A stretch of 64,000 nt of DNA from Candidatus Melainabacteria bacterium (GCA_016699165.1 CP064963.1:1240001-1304000); one strand, 5' to 3'; positions 45,421 through 54,429 are shown, counted from the stretch's first letter. Notes: generated from the letters alone by a model not told the origin. Program-made: numbers and translations.

Positions 45421-46602
45421 TCAAATAGAAGAAGCAACATCAATCAAGGTGTTGATTAGCCCTCTTTGTTCAATTTCATTAAATGTCTTCACATGTACCA
45501 CATCGAACTTGGCACCGGCACTCATTACATCCGACTTTAACGTAGCAATTTCTTTGTCAGGTTCTCTAGGATTCACAATCAAGAAATGAATAGCAAGATC
45601 GTACTGACCCGGAATCGCCTGTGTTGCTTCGGCAATGCACTCTCTCAAATCTTCGTAATTACTAATTCTTTCTCCATCGGTACAGACACAAATAATTAAT
45701 GGCTTTCCCGAAACTATTTTTGTTTTTAGCACTTCTTTGAGGGGCGGAGTTAAATTGGTTCCGCCACCAGATTTAGTTGCTTGAAAAATATTGAACAACT
45801 CCCCAGGCGAACAATTTTGATAAACATCATAACCCAAATCAAACATAATGAGCTTTACGCCTCGTTTGAATGCATTTGCAAATTCATTCGAGGCACGAAA
45901 TACTTGATTTTGGACCCAGTGCCATCTAGAGTTTTTCGAGTTAGGACTATTGTCATTTCTTGAAATGCTCATGTTCATCGATCCTGAGTGGTCAACAATC
46001 AATACGATGTCATAATCTTGAAGTGCTCGAATATCTTTCAGGTTTGAAGGCAATTTCGGCTTTGGAAGATTCGTACTATATTTAATGCAAAAGCTTCTAA
46101 ACGCCGCTTTTTGTTCTGGGGACTCTTTTATAATCGCACCGATTTGTCCTTGCAAAGCTTCTGTAGGTGTTGCATCAAGCCTTAATTTCAACTCTGGCAT
46201 GCCTCTGTTTGCACCGGCATTAGTCGCCGCTCGCAGCGCACTAGCACTAACCGGCAAGCGCAAAAAGAACTTGTTACCTGCTCTTTCAATACGCAGACAC
46301 AATTGATTATTCTCAATGGTTGCGCCAAGCACTTGATCATTTTCAGCCATGCCAAAATATGCAGCGGATGTGCCCAACTTTACTTCAGTAACTCTTGCTG
46401 GCAAATCGTTTTTATCGAGTTTGATACCAGCGTAGGAACAAAGCAAAAGCAACTGATTGACGCTGCCTTTGAGTAAAGTAGGCTTCTCTTGTTTTATATT
46501 TTTGTTTGCAGACGGTGCAGCAGAAACCACACAACTTACATTTAAGAAAAAAGTTAACGCAAAAAAACAAAGACAGATTTTCGAAGCCAGAACACTCTTC
46601 AT
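45421..46602 (-). CDS. Secreted von Willebrand factor A protein
   Basis: A 393-residue protein with a signal peptide (CLCFFALTFFLNVSCVVSA). Residues about 75-120 look like a PDZ-like fold (VKLGTSAAYFGMAENDQVLGA), and the C-terminal half is a von Willebrand A domain with the MIDAS motif DHSGSMNMS and the later ICVCTDGERI. It may bind other secreted proteins in a metal-dependent way. It is 16 bases from the TPR secreted gene upstream, so they are one transcript. Confidence 0.85.
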   Translation of the reverse strand: MKSVLASKICLCFFALTFFLNVSCVVSAAPSANKNIKQEKPTLLKGSVNQLLLLCSYAGIKLDKNDLPARVTEVKLGTSAAYFGMAENDQVLGATIENNQLCLRIERAGNKFFLRLPVSASALRAATNAGANRGMPELKLRLDATPTEALQGQIGAIIKESPEQKAAFRSFCIKYSTNLPKPKLPSNLKDIRALQDYDIVLIVDHSGSMNMSISRNDNSPNSKNSRWHWVQNQVFRASNEFANAFKRGVKLIMFDLGYDVYQNCSPGELFNIFQATKSGGGTNLTPPLKEVLKTKIVSGKPLIICVCTDGERISNYEDLRECIAEATQAIPGQYDLAIHFLIVNPREPDKEIATLKSDVMSAGAKFDVVHVKTFNEIEQRGLINTLIDVASSI

Positions 46603-46618
46603 AGGCTTAAAGACCTCA

Positions 46619-47560
46619 TTACTTAGAAGGTTTATTTGACTGAGAGTTCTTGAATTGCTGGCGAGTTTGTCGTATCAATTCAGCGCGACCAAAACTTTGC
46701 ATCGGCACTTTTTCATTGATACTGCGTGTAGTTGCACGCATCGAGACTGGTGGCTCATAAACTTTCTCCTGACCAAAATTAATATAATTGCGCACATTCA
46801 TATTAGTGCCGTGGGGTACAACCTGCATATTTCCATTGGTTGAATTAAGCTCACGGCGAAGATGATCTCTGCTACCAGCATAGGCTGATAGTCGTTTGTT
46901 ATAGCGCTCGATAATTAGGTCAGATTCGACTTTCAGCCGATTTTCCAAAGACTTCTTTCTTTCGTCAGCCGGCAATTTCAATCTATCAACTTCTCTTTGA
47001 TAACTAGGATTGCTGCTGCTTGACCTTCCTGTATAAGCGATTGGAGGAATTTCTCGAATATCTAGTGAAAGCTGTCGATCGATTCGAGCAATGTCTTCGG
47101 CATATCTCTTTTTGAGATTATTTACTTCAATCGAACACCGCAATTGAAGCTGTTTCTCATATTCCGATGCTTGTTTCTGCATTTTTATTTCAGAATTCAT
47201 CTGCATTTGCATATGAGGAAATTTTTGTTTATTGGAAGCATTCAGCTTGTCATTCTGCTTCTCAATTGCCTTAAGACATACCTCTTCCATTTTCGTGCCA
47301 GGACTATCATTAGCACAACGTCTGTACTCTTCTATTGCTTTTTCATGCTGTCCCGTGAGGGCGTAAGTATTAGCCAAGTAAAACCGAGCGTGAAAATTGC
47401 CTGGATCATCTTTAACAATACTACTTAAGCGTGAATAAGCCTCATCTAAATTGCCACTATGATAGTAATTGACGGCGTCTTCGTAGGTTCCAGCTTTAGA
47501 ATCCGGGCAAGCAAATAGAATCACACCAATAGATAAAAGAAAGGAAATAGACCGTTTCAT
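46619..47560 (-). CDS. Secreted TPR protein
   Basis: A 313-residue protein with a signal peptide (ISFLLSIGVILFACPDSKA). Two to three TPR motifs occupy residues about 25-105 (AVNYYHSGNLDEAYSRL, ARFYLANTYALTGQHEKAIEEY). A long charged coiled-coil region follows and the C-terminus is basic. No enzyme domain. It is likely a scaffold co-expressed with the vWA protein. Confidence 0.78.
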   Translation of the reverse strand: MKRSISFLLSIGVILFACPDSKAGTYEDAVNYYHSGNLDEAYSRLSSIVKDDPGNFHARFYLANTYALTGQHEKAIEEYRRCANDSPGTKMEEVCLKAIEKQNDKLNASNKQKFPHMQMQMNSEIKMQKQASEYEKQLQLRCSIEVNNLKKRYAEDIARIDRQLSLDIREIPPIAYTGRSSSSNPSYQREVDRLKLPADERKKSLENRLKVESDLIIERYNKRLSAYAGSRDHLRRELNSTNGNMQVVPHGTNMNVRNYINFGQEKVYEPPVSMRATTRSINEKVPMQSFGRAELIRQTRQQFKNSQSNKPSK

Positions 47561-47647
47561 TTTGAATTATTTCATTAGTCCCGCAGAATCGGCTGACGCC
47601 TATATCAAGAATATGTTCCCAAAGTTTCAATCTTCGGAACTCCAACA

Positions 47648-48820
47648 TTAAAGACCAGCCAGTTTATCCATCAAAGACTTCAAAGAAACAGCTTCTAATC
47701 CAGGACTTAATAAATAATCGCTGTTACCCGAATATATAACGAACTTGCGATTAGGTTTTATGTCATCGCAAGCCAGATGGAAACCTCTCTCTATTTTAGG
47801 CGCGACCCCGCGTTTGATTTCGATTGCCCACAGCCCATCTCGACCCGGAAGTTCGAGCACCAGATCGATCTCTGCACCAGCTGCGGTGCGATAAAAGCTT
47901 GCAATCGTTCCCTCTGGAGATATTGCTAACAAATTTTCAATTACAAAACCTTCCCAGCTATTGCCTACCACAGGGTGCCCGGAAAGTTCGTTGAAATCTC
48001 TGACTCCGAGTAGTGCATGCAATAATCCACTGTCTCGAACATACACCTTTGGTGACTTAACAAGTCGCTTGCCCACATTGCCATGAAAGGGACTCAACCG
48101 TCGAACCAAAAGAAGGTCGCTCAATAAATCAATGTAAGTAGTAACAGTAGGCGCGCTTATCATAAGACCAGAAGCCATTTTCGAAGCATTCAACAAAGTA
48201 CCCTGATTGTGCGCAAGCATTATCCAAAGTCGCTCCAAACTTTCAGCCGGTATACGCGGACCAAACTGTGCAACATCTCGCTCTAAATAAGTACGAATGA
48301 AACTCTTTCTTAACTTCAAACTATCCACGTCATTTTTTGCTAGAAAACTATCTGGAAAGCCTCCGCGCAACCAAAGCTTCGTCAACTCCTTCTCTTCACT
48401 TGCCACTTCAATTGCGTTGAATGGACCCATATCAACATACTCTATGCGTCCAGCTAAACTCTCACCAGACTGCCTGAGCAAATCGATAGAAGCCGACCCC
48501 AAAATCAAAAAGCGTCCGGTCTTTTTGCCGCGTCTTCTTCCTTGATCGATTAGACCGCGCAAAGACTGGAACAGGTCCGGCACTCGATGTATCTCATCTA
48601 AAATTACCAGGGTATCCTCATAATTTTTCAAAAAGAGTTCGGGATCGCTTAGTTTGTTTCGATCTGAAAGAGACTCAAGATCAAGATAGAGAGATTTGCG
48701 ATCTTGAGCTATTTCCAGCGCTAAAGTTGTTTTGCCGACCTGACGCGGTCCTATAATGGCGACAGCTGCCTGCCTGTCCAGCGCTTCAACAATTTCCTGG
48801 CTAACTTTACGGGGAATCAT
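47648..48820 (-). CDS. AAA-family ATPase with DUF4143 domain
   Basis: A 390-residue protein. Walker A is GPRQVGKTTL, Walker B LVILDEIHRV; an arginine-bearing sensor near FLILGSASIDLL follows. The C-terminal half is a DUF4143/nuclease-like fold (about residues 200-390, with FYRTAAGAEIDLVLELPG recalling PD-(D/E)XK nucleases). Proteins of this type occur widely as single accessory genes of unclear function. It is near the toxin-antitoxin pair but not in one operon with it. Confidence 0.88.
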   Translation of the reverse strand: MIPRKVSQEIVEALDRQAAVAIIGPRQVGKTTLALEIAQDRKSLYLDLESLSDRNKLSDPELFLKNYEDTLVILDEIHRVPDLFQSLRGLIDQGRRRGKKTGRFLILGSASIDLLRQSGESLAGRIEYVDMGPFNAIEVASEEKELTKLWLRGGFPDSFLAKNDVDSLKLRKSFIRTYLERDVAQFGPRIPAESLERLWIMLAHNQGTLLNASKMASGLMISAPTVTTYIDLLSDLLLVRRLSPFHGNVGKRLVKSPKVYVRDSGLLHALLGVRDFNELSGHPVVGNSWEGFVIENLLAISPEGTIASFYRTAAGAEIDLVLELPGRDGLWAIEIKRGVAPKIERGFHLACDDIKPNRKFVIYSGNSDYLLSPGLEAVSLKSLMDKLAGL

Positions 48821-48862
48821 CCTTGCATATTAAAGGTATCACTTTCAAATTGCAAGGTTAAT

Positions 48863-49255
48863 TCAAATAACTTTAGCGTACTTTTTCAAAAATTCAGCTG
48901 CTCTGTCTTTATCAGTAAGGCCAGCAGAAATTGCAACGGTAAAATTTTCCAAATCATCTGAATTTGCAAAAATCTCATATCCGTTCAAATCGAGAAAGAC
49001 GAGGCATGCAGCTAGAGCCGTTCTTTTGTTACCATCCAGAAATGGATGATTTCTTGCGATGTGAAACCAATAAGCAGACGCCATCTCAAAAATATCTTTG
49101 TGAAATAGTTTTTCACCACTTCCAGCTTGAGGCTGAGCCAGTGCTGATTGCAGCATGCCGATATCTCGCACGCCTTCTATCCCACCGTAAAGTTCGATAC
49201 GAGAGTGGTGTATTTCTAGGACGTCGAACAAATCGAGAAAGCGGAGACCGCTCAT
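48863..49255 (-). CDS. doc: Doc-type toxin of the Fic fold
   Basis: A 130-residue Fic-fold protein. The motif HPFLDGNKRTALAACL matches the Doc signature HxFxx(G/D)NKR, the kinase-like toxin that phosphorylates EF-Tu in phage P1. The N-terminal HHSRIELYGG and later FLKKYAKVI are usual Doc features. The ATG overlaps the antitoxin gene by four bases. In-frame and full length, so likely functional. Confidence 0.88.
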   Translation of the reverse strand: MSGLRFLDLFDVLEIHHSRIELYGGIEGVRDIGMLQSALAQPQAGSGEKLFHKDIFEMASAYWFHIARNHPFLDGNKRTALAACLVFLDLNGYEIFANSDDLENFTVAISAGLTDKDRAAEFLKKYAKVI

Positions 49256-49482
49256 TCAGCCAATCGCTTAAAAACAGAGCTATACCTAGCGTCGATTTTG
49301 GCAAGACTTTTGCTGATGTCTTTTTGAATTTTCTTATTTCTTACTGGTGTAATTATTATCACGTTCCCGTCTGTTGAAAGTTCCAGAGGTGTTTTTTCTG
49401 GATCTATTTTCAGTAGTTCAAGAACAGCTTTATCTATGATAAGAGCGTGGCTGTTGCCATGTTTGATAAGATTTTTTTGCAT
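49252..49482 (-). CDS. AbrB/MazE-type antitoxin
   Basis: A 76-residue DNA-binding antitoxin. The N-terminal SpoVT-AbrB swapped-hairpin domain (LIKHGNSHALIIDKAVLELL) binds the promoter; the C-terminal helix (KSLAKIDARYSSVFKRLAE) would block Doc. Doc usually pairs with Phd, so AbrB is a less common partner. Ribosome binding site AAAGG is present 11 bases upstream. Confidence 0.85.
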   Translation of the reverse strand: MQKNLIKHGNSHALIIDKAVLELLKIDPEKTPLELSTDGNVIIITPVRNKKIQKDISKSLAKIDARYSSVFKRLAE

Positions 49483-49486
49483 TTTC

Positions 49487-49535
49487 GGTATACCTTTCGT
49501 GTTTACATTGTATATCCATCGCTAGGCTTGGTCAA
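49487..49535 (-). promoter_or_regulatory. Promoter and operator candidate of the toxin-antitoxin pair
   Basis: On the minus strand TTGACC and TACAAT are 17 bases apart (49507-49535). The 8-base palindrome GGTATACC at 49487-49494 lies between the promoter and the antitoxin start and is a natural operator for autorepression. All are seen in sequence; the regulatory role is inferred from TA systems. Confidence 0.55.
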
Positions 49536-49585
49536 CACCGCAACGCTTAGAAAAGCCAAAAACCTATATTTGGTAAAATCAGGCT

Positions 49586-49939
49586 ATGAGCAAATCCCAG
49601 CAAAAGTCTACGAAAAAATGTTGGTTCGGCGTCAAAACGGTATACAAATTTGATGCTCTGAGTAACGACTGTCCAGATCCCGTTTTTGAAGAACGAGTAG
49701 TTTTATTTCGAGCAGTTGATTTCAATCAAGCTATAAATTTAGCTGAAGAAGAAGCACTAATTTACGCAAAAGAAGGAAATTGCAAATTTACTGGATTCGT
49801 CAATGCATTTATCATCGCGGATGAGCCCGCAGAAAAAATAGAGGTTTATTCTTTGATGCGGACGAGCAAATTATCAGAGCAGGATTATCTCGATCACTAC
49901 TATGACTCTGGTACAGAGTTGACTCAAAAGCAAGAATAG
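49586..49939 (+). CDS. DUF4288-family protein
   Basis: A 117-residue small protein that fits DUF4288 in memory: WFGVKTVYKF at residues 13-22, a central EERVVLFRAVDFNQAINLAEEEAL helix and C-terminal DYLDHYYD. The function of the family is unknown; members often lie near toxins or immunity genes. It has AGG six bases upstream and an AT-rich promoter-like TGGTAAAAT about 20 bases before the start. Confidence 0.72.
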   Translation: MSKSQQKSTKKCWFGVKTVYKFDALSNDCPDPVFEERVVLFRAVDFNQAINLAEEEALIYAKEGNCKFTGFVNAFIIADEPAEKIEVYSLMRTSKLSEQDYLDHYYDSGTELTQKQE

Positions 49940-49955
49940 ACTGAAAAAGTTTTGA

Positions 49956-50249
49956 CTACTTTTTAGGATTTGCCCAATTCATAATGTCCTCATCAGAATT
50001 GTTTTGTTCTTTAGCCAATGAATCTAATCTGCTCTCGATCTTCGGTTTCACTTTTTTGAAAGGAAGTGAATCCCAAATTATTTTATCGTCCTTTCCATAT
50101 ACATAAGGTCCATACTGAAAAATAGATGGAAACACTCGACGCGAATAGTTGAAACGCTCGACTTTCGAAGGTTGCATCGCTAAAACTACAAACCAAACTA
50201 CATAAGTCAGAACAATTGCAATTACACAAATTCCAACTTTCTCTTTCAC
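49956..50249 (-). CDS. Small hypothetical single-helix membrane protein
   Basis: A 97-residue protein with one N-terminal membrane helix (VGICVIAIVLTYVVWFVVLAM) and a soluble charged end. No family recognised. It is convergent to the DUF4288 gene and divergent from the putative toxin gene, separated by 65 bases. Confidence 0.55.
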   Translation of the reverse strand: MKEKVGICVIAIVLTYVVWFVVLAMQPSKVERFNYSRRVFPSIFQYGPYVYGKDDKIIWDSLPFKKVKPKIESRLDSLAKEQNNSDEDIMNWANPKK

Positions 50250-50314
50250 AAACGCATCCTCTCAGCAGAAAACATAGCCGATTTAAACGGGTATATAAAA
50301 TCTGATACTTCTAC

Positions 50315-52039
50315 ATGGTAACAAGCATGACAAAATCAAGCGAGAGCCATGACGAAGGCGAGCGTCATTTCACTAGTTCTATAGACCAAATAAATCATTC
50401 ACCAGACGTACAGGCAGCCAAGCTTGCTGGCGCTAGTGACATCAAAGCTTTTCAGTCAACCAATTCGAATCTTCACTCTGGCACGGCTGGTGGAGACGCG
50501 CACGAAAGCATCCAGATAGTCGCGCTTGATGAACGTGGCAAAGAAAGGATTGTAGCCGAACGCCCCAAAGTGAAACCCGAAAATGACCATCCGGAAAACT
50601 TTGACACAAGCACGCTGCTTGCAATCGAAGCCAAAACAAATCCAGTGGCTAAAGTAATTTCGTTGTTTCGAAATTGGATAGAAAGTCTTCCATCAGGCAA
50701 GCAGAAAGAAGAATATCGAGAAGTCTCACGTGCTCAAGCTGCTGAATTGTCGCCAGAAATTAAAGATCAGTTGGAGCGCAATAAACAGTTAAGAGGCAGC
50801 GTTGAATACACTCATTTGCTAAACACTCCATCTGGCTGGATGGAGGTTGGTCAAAAGATTTCTCAACTGTCCTTCGATGACCAAGCAAAAGTAATTGGCT
50901 CAGGGCTTTTAGCAGGCATCAATCATTATCAATATGAAGAGCGCGAGCGCACCTGGGGACAATTAATCGGAACGGTTGAAGGGCTAGGCGAAGTAGCCAT
51001 CGGTCTTGCGAAGATAGCAGATTTCACTGCCCTATTAATCCTGAACGATCCCGAAAAGATTGCGCAATCGGCAGCAGAATTCAGGTTGGCTTTCGGACAG
51101 ACAATCGCAAGCGGCATCAAGCTATTCCAAGCTTCAGACCAGTATTTGTATAACATAGGATTTGAAGGCGAATATGGCAAACCGTTCAAGGATATTCAGA
51201 TTCTTGGTTCACTACTAAATAAGCGCTGGAGCGAATTGCCTCCACGAGATCAAGAGCGAATCAAAGCCAATTTAATTACTCAATTAAGTATCGACGGCTT
51301 GCTGGGCATAGCATCGGCGAACAACATAAGCCAGACTGGCAAATTCACGCAACTGGTTGACATGATTGCAAGTGATTTGGTTGAGCTGGGTGCTAAAGCA
51401 AAAAGCAGCGGCAAGAAAATTATTCAAGCAATTGACGAGTCCGTCGAAGACCTACTGACTCCAGCCGGCGATACAGGCTTAGGCATTAAACTTAAAATTC
51501 CGAGAGACCCAGTCGATGAGATTCGCAATGACACGAAGTCATTAATGGAAGCAGGGGGAGAGGGAAACTTATATAAGGGTAGACTTCGAAAACCCGGTTC
51601 CAACCGAGAACCTTTTGAATGGCCTGTTCAAAATGAAAGATTCGCCAAGGAAGTTCCAAGGCAAATCACGGATTTATCTTGTACATCTGCAGTGGGACAG
51701 ATTTTGAGTGATGGAAATATTTTGGAAGAAGTAATTCATCAACAGCTTCAGGATGGAGCATTCCTGGACGAACTAGTTCATATTCTAGGTTCCGATTGGT
51801 CTGTCAAAGCAAGAAGTTTTAGAAGCTTGGAGGAAATATTGGAAAACGGCTCCTTTGGCTGCACATTTTTCAGTAGAAAAAATTCAATTCACCACTCTTT
51901 AGTAGTCGACGGGGTTGATAGAATGGGCAATGTCCTCATCAGCGATTCATGGGAGGGAACTAGATATGAAATGCGGATTTCCGAATTCCTAGGTAAATGG
52001 CCAGGACATGCATTGTACAAGACAAAAACTCATGAATAG
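50315..52039 (+). CDS. Probable polymorphic toxin with papain-like C-terminal domain
   Basis: A 574-residue protein without signal peptide. N-terminal 130 residues are polar and disordered; the middle (about 135-410) is helical with hydrophobic stretches, reminiscent of pre-toxin regions; the C-terminal 150 residues are a cysteine-protease-like domain: Cys456 in DLSCTSAVGQIL, His526/His527 in HHSLVVDGVDRMGN and Asp544 in LISDSWEG. That Cys-His-Asp order fits the C39/papain-like fold. The arrangement of large carrier, C-terminal enzyme and a small gene two bases downstream fits toxin-immunity loci. Start: ATG 50315, or 50327. The secretion route is unknown. Confidence 0.7.
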   Translation: MVTSMTKSSESHDEGERHFTSSIDQINHSPDVQAAKLAGASDIKAFQSTNSNLHSGTAGGDAHESIQIVALDERGKERIVAERPKVKPENDHPENFDTSTLLAIEAKTNPVAKVISLFRNWIESLPSGKQKEEYREVSRAQAAELSPEIKDQLERNKQLRGSVEYTHLLNTPSGWMEVGQKISQLSFDDQAKVIGSGLLAGINHYQYEERERTWGQLIGTVEGLGEVAIGLAKIADFTALLILNDPEKIAQSAAEFRLAFGQTIASGIKLFQASDQYLYNIGFEGEYGKPFKDIQILGSLLNKRWSELPPRDQERIKANLITQLSIDGLLGIASANNISQTGKFTQLVDMIASDLVELGAKAKSSGKKIIQAIDESVEDLLTPAGDTGLGIKLKIPRDPVDEIRNDTKSLMEAGGEGNLYKGRLRKPGSNREPFEWPVQNERFAKEVPRQITDLSCTSAVGQILSDGNILEEVIHQQLQDGAFLDELVHILGSDWSVKARSFRSLEEILENGSFGCTFFSRKNSIHHSLVVDGVDRMGNVLISDSWEGTRYEMRISEFLGKWPGHALYKTKTHE

Positions 52040-52053
52040 TAGTGGTTTTTCAA

Positions 52054-52464
52054 ATGACTAAAGCAGTAGAACAAATTTACATCAAGCGTCTTGAAAAATC
52101 AGGATTGTTTGTTTCAGAACCTTATCCTGTATCACATGTGCTTAGTCAGGGTGTAATGATAGGTAAACCGACATCGGTTTCGGGAAACAATATTAAAGAC
52201 TACAATTTCGGATACGACGACATCCCTATGGATGCACCGGCTGTAATCTTATTTTCCACTGACAAACAATGGATCGTTTTAGGACAAGAGGCAAGCCCGT
52301 TGCCCGGTCCAGGCGATTTCATGAACTTCTGGGATACTATTGACGAAGCTATCGATGACATCTTGGATTTTTATTTTGGAGATTCGTCAAGGATGCAAGC
52401 CAAAGAACAAGCCCGCCTGGAAGTCAGATCTCGAATTGCGCAATTCAAAAAAGATCAGAACTAG
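52054..52464 (+). CDS. Candidate immunity protein of the papain-like toxin
   Basis: About 136 residues, acidic and soluble (DYNFGYDDIPMDAPAVIL, WDTIDEAIDDILDFYF), with mixed alpha/beta appearance; no family recognised. ATG 52054 is preferred over GTG 52042 because AGTGG lies at the right distance. It begins 14 bases after the toxin stop, so it is co-transcribed. The immunity role is inferred purely from position, size and charge. Confidence 0.65.
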   Translation: MTKAVEQIYIKRLEKSGLFVSEPYPVSHVLSQGVMIGKPTSVSGNNIKDYNFGYDDIPMDAPAVILFSTDKQWIVLGQEASPLPGPGDFMNFWDTIDEAIDDILDFYFGDSSRMQAKEQARLEVRSRIAQFKKDQN

Positions 52465-52468
52465 TTCA

Positions 52469-53818
52469 TTAAGACAAATGATTCTCATACGCATATCGAA
52501 CAATCGCAGCGCGACTGGTCAAGTTCAATTTTTTGCGCAGACGAGATACGTGCACCTCAGTGGTGCCCTCGGTGATATGCAGACCTTCGGCGATTTCTTT
52601 ATTGGTTAAACCTTGTGCCACCATTTTTAAGACTTCTAATTCACGTTCGCTCAGTTTAACTCTAATACGTTCATGACCTTCTGAACGCTTGGCCAAATCT
52701 TGGGTTGACTCGACTACTTTGCTAAGAGTTCCACAAAGCTCAGTCAATTTTTGGATACTGCTATTTTGAGTTTCGACTATTTCGTGCAATTTCGCCTGAC
52801 TGATTGCAATCGCTAATTGGTGCGAAATACGAGTGAGCAAGCCGCTTTCAGCCACAGACCAAACACGAGGATTTTCTTTTGAGTTTGCATTCTTGTCCGA
52901 GTGAGAAAGATCTAGATGAATCAATCCCATCAATTTTCCACGATACACAAGTGGCACCATAATTAGTGACAAGATTTTATATTTAAACAATTCAGTTTTC
53001 ACATCTTGTGCAAAAGGAAAACTATCGTCGTGCCGCACTACAAGCGGTCTTCGCTCACCAATATCTAAAAGCAAATCGAGATATCTTTCAAATAACGCAC
53101 TTCTATCTGAAATTGGTGCAACATCACGCGTAATTTGCCTGCGAATTTTCATGGTGTCATTTGCGTCATTGAGCAAACACAAAATGGCACGTGAGGCATC
53201 GAACTCTTCAACCAAATTCTCGGTCGCCTTCTCGATTGTATTTGACATATCGAGCGACGAATGAATATTGATAATAAGTCTATTCAGCAAAGCTTCGTCT
53301 TTTTGCGCTTGCTCGACACGAGTAAACATGTCTTTCAAATTTTCAATCAAGACTGCGCGTTGCAAATTGGTTGTAATAGTCCGGGGCAAGAATTTTTGAT
53401 ACTCGCCAATTTTCGGCAAATAATCGAGAGCACCAGCCCGCAAAACTTTGAATGCAAGTTCGGCACTATCGGTTGCAGTTGTAACTACAATGGCGCAGTT
53501 CGAATTTAGTTTGAGCAAATTCTTGATTAATTTGTCTGGAGCTATGTCGTGCAAGTCATAGGACATAACTACAACGTCATAATTTTTGGACGCGAAAAGG
53601 TCAAGACCTTCCTGAGCAGTTCCGGTGGCATCAACGTCGTAAAGAGGAGAAGATGCAAAAATACTGTCCTGACATTTTTGACGTTCAGTATCGACCGGCT
53701 CAATAATCAAAACCAATCTCTCGCGCTTCAAGGCGTGACGGTCTGCGCCTTTATCGGTTTGAGAATCCGATTTTTCCGGCTGATTGGTTCCAGAGCTTTG
53801 GACGAGATCCTGGGTCAT
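52469..53818 (-). CDS. LuxR-type regulator with receiver-like and GAF domains
   Basis: About 449 residues from ATG 53818. N-terminal receiver-like domain (residues about 35-150), a GAF domain (about 195-345) and a NarL/LuxR helix-turn-helix at the end (LSERELEVLKMVAQGLTNKEIAEGLHITEGTTEVHVSRL). The usual phospho-aspartate is a serine in VVVMSYDLHD, although the later T (VVVTTATDS) and K (DYLPKIGEY) positions look kept. So it may be controlled by ligand binding to GAF rather than by phosphorylation. It is convergent to the candidate immunity gene by four bases. Confidence 0.88.
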   Translation of the reverse strand: MTQDLVQSSGTNQPEKSDSQTDKGADRHALKRERLVLIIEPVDTERQKCQDSIFASSPLYDVDATGTAQEGLDLFASKNYDVVVMSYDLHDIAPDKLIKNLLKLNSNCAIVVTTATDSAELAFKVLRAGALDYLPKIGEYQKFLPRTITTNLQRAVLIENLKDMFTRVEQAQKDEALLNRLIINIHSSLDMSNTIEKATENLVEEFDASRAILCLLNDANDTMKIRRQITRDVAPISDRSALFERYLDLLLDIGERRPLVVRHDDSFPFAQDVKTELFKYKILSLIMVPLVYRGKLMGLIHLDLSHSDKNANSKENPRVWSVAESGLLTRISHQLAIAISQAKLHEIVETQNSSIQKLTELCGTLSKVVESTQDLAKRSEGHERIRVKLSERELEVLKMVAQGLTNKEIAEGLHITEGTTEVHVSRLRKKLNLTSRAAIVRYAYENHLS

Positions 53819-53909
53819 AAGCAATTAAATGATACTGTGTCGGCGAAAAAATATGGGTGCTCATATACGGAAGTGAGGGTTCATCTATATTCTTCCATGC
53901 CCGCCTGCT

Positions 53910-54102
53910 TGGTATAAATAATACAGAGATTGTTGGAGCCGGGCTTCCCCCCACAAACCAAAGGTCCTTCTTTCACCAACCAAGCTCCCTTGTGAACATA
54001 ACTACGTATCCGCCCCAAACGTACTTACTAAGAAAGGAAGATTTTTCGTCTAGACCAACAATTAGACCCGAGGAAAGCAGCCCTACCGGCTGCTTTTCTT
54101 TT
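53910..54102 (+). ncRNA. Candidate structured small RNA
   Basis: An intergenic stretch with no good gene on either strand has an extended -10 TGGTATAAA at 53910-53918, and an intrinsic terminator at 54074-54098. Between them, ATTGTTGG (53928-53935) and CCAACAAT (54053-54061) can pair and close a loop of about 115 bases, with an inner TACGT/ACGTA hairpin. Size (about 170 bases) and a long-range closing stem recall 6S RNA, but I cannot confirm the family. Confidence 0.4.
54074..54102 (+). terminator. Intrinsic terminator
   Basis: AAAGCAGCC, a five-base loop CTACC and GGCTGCTTT, followed by a T-rich TTTTCTTTT. It is on the plus strand downstream of the candidate small RNA and would also stop readthrough. 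Confidence 0.8.
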
Positions 54103-54126
54103 CGTCATTTATTTGGGATGTTTCGC

Positions 54127-54429
54127 TTAGAGCGGGCGATCTGCTGAATTTCCGGTCATTTTGACGGGCTGACGTCCGCGTTGAACATATACGCCGTATA
54201 ACTTTTTGTGGCTAATATTGCCCACTCCGCTCGAGTCTGCATTATAAGGAAGCGATTGGGGATTCATTTCCAGCTTCTTTACGAGTTCACCATCAGGTGT
54301 GTAGAACTCGCCTGAAATTTCGTAGTCACCATCGGGCAAGCTCAAAACGTTGGGATCGAGGAAATATCCTACGTCTTCGCCTGCTTGGTTATAAACTTTC
54401 AGTTTTATGTTTTTCTTGACATTGCTCAT
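54127..54429 (-). CDS. Hypothetical protein, 100 residues
   Basis: A soluble beta-rich protein: KKNIKLKVYNQAGEDVGYF and LPDGDYEISGEFYTPDGELVKKL suggest a small beta-sandwich. No signal peptide and no family recognised. The codon use is ordinary and the start ATG 54429 has AGGAT nine bases upstream. Confidence 0.65.
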   Translation of the reverse strand: MSNVKKNIKLKVYNQAGEDVGYFLDPNVLSLPDGDYEISGEFYTPDGELVKKLEMNPQSLPYNADSSGVGNISHKKLYGVYVQRGRQPVKMTGNSADRPL

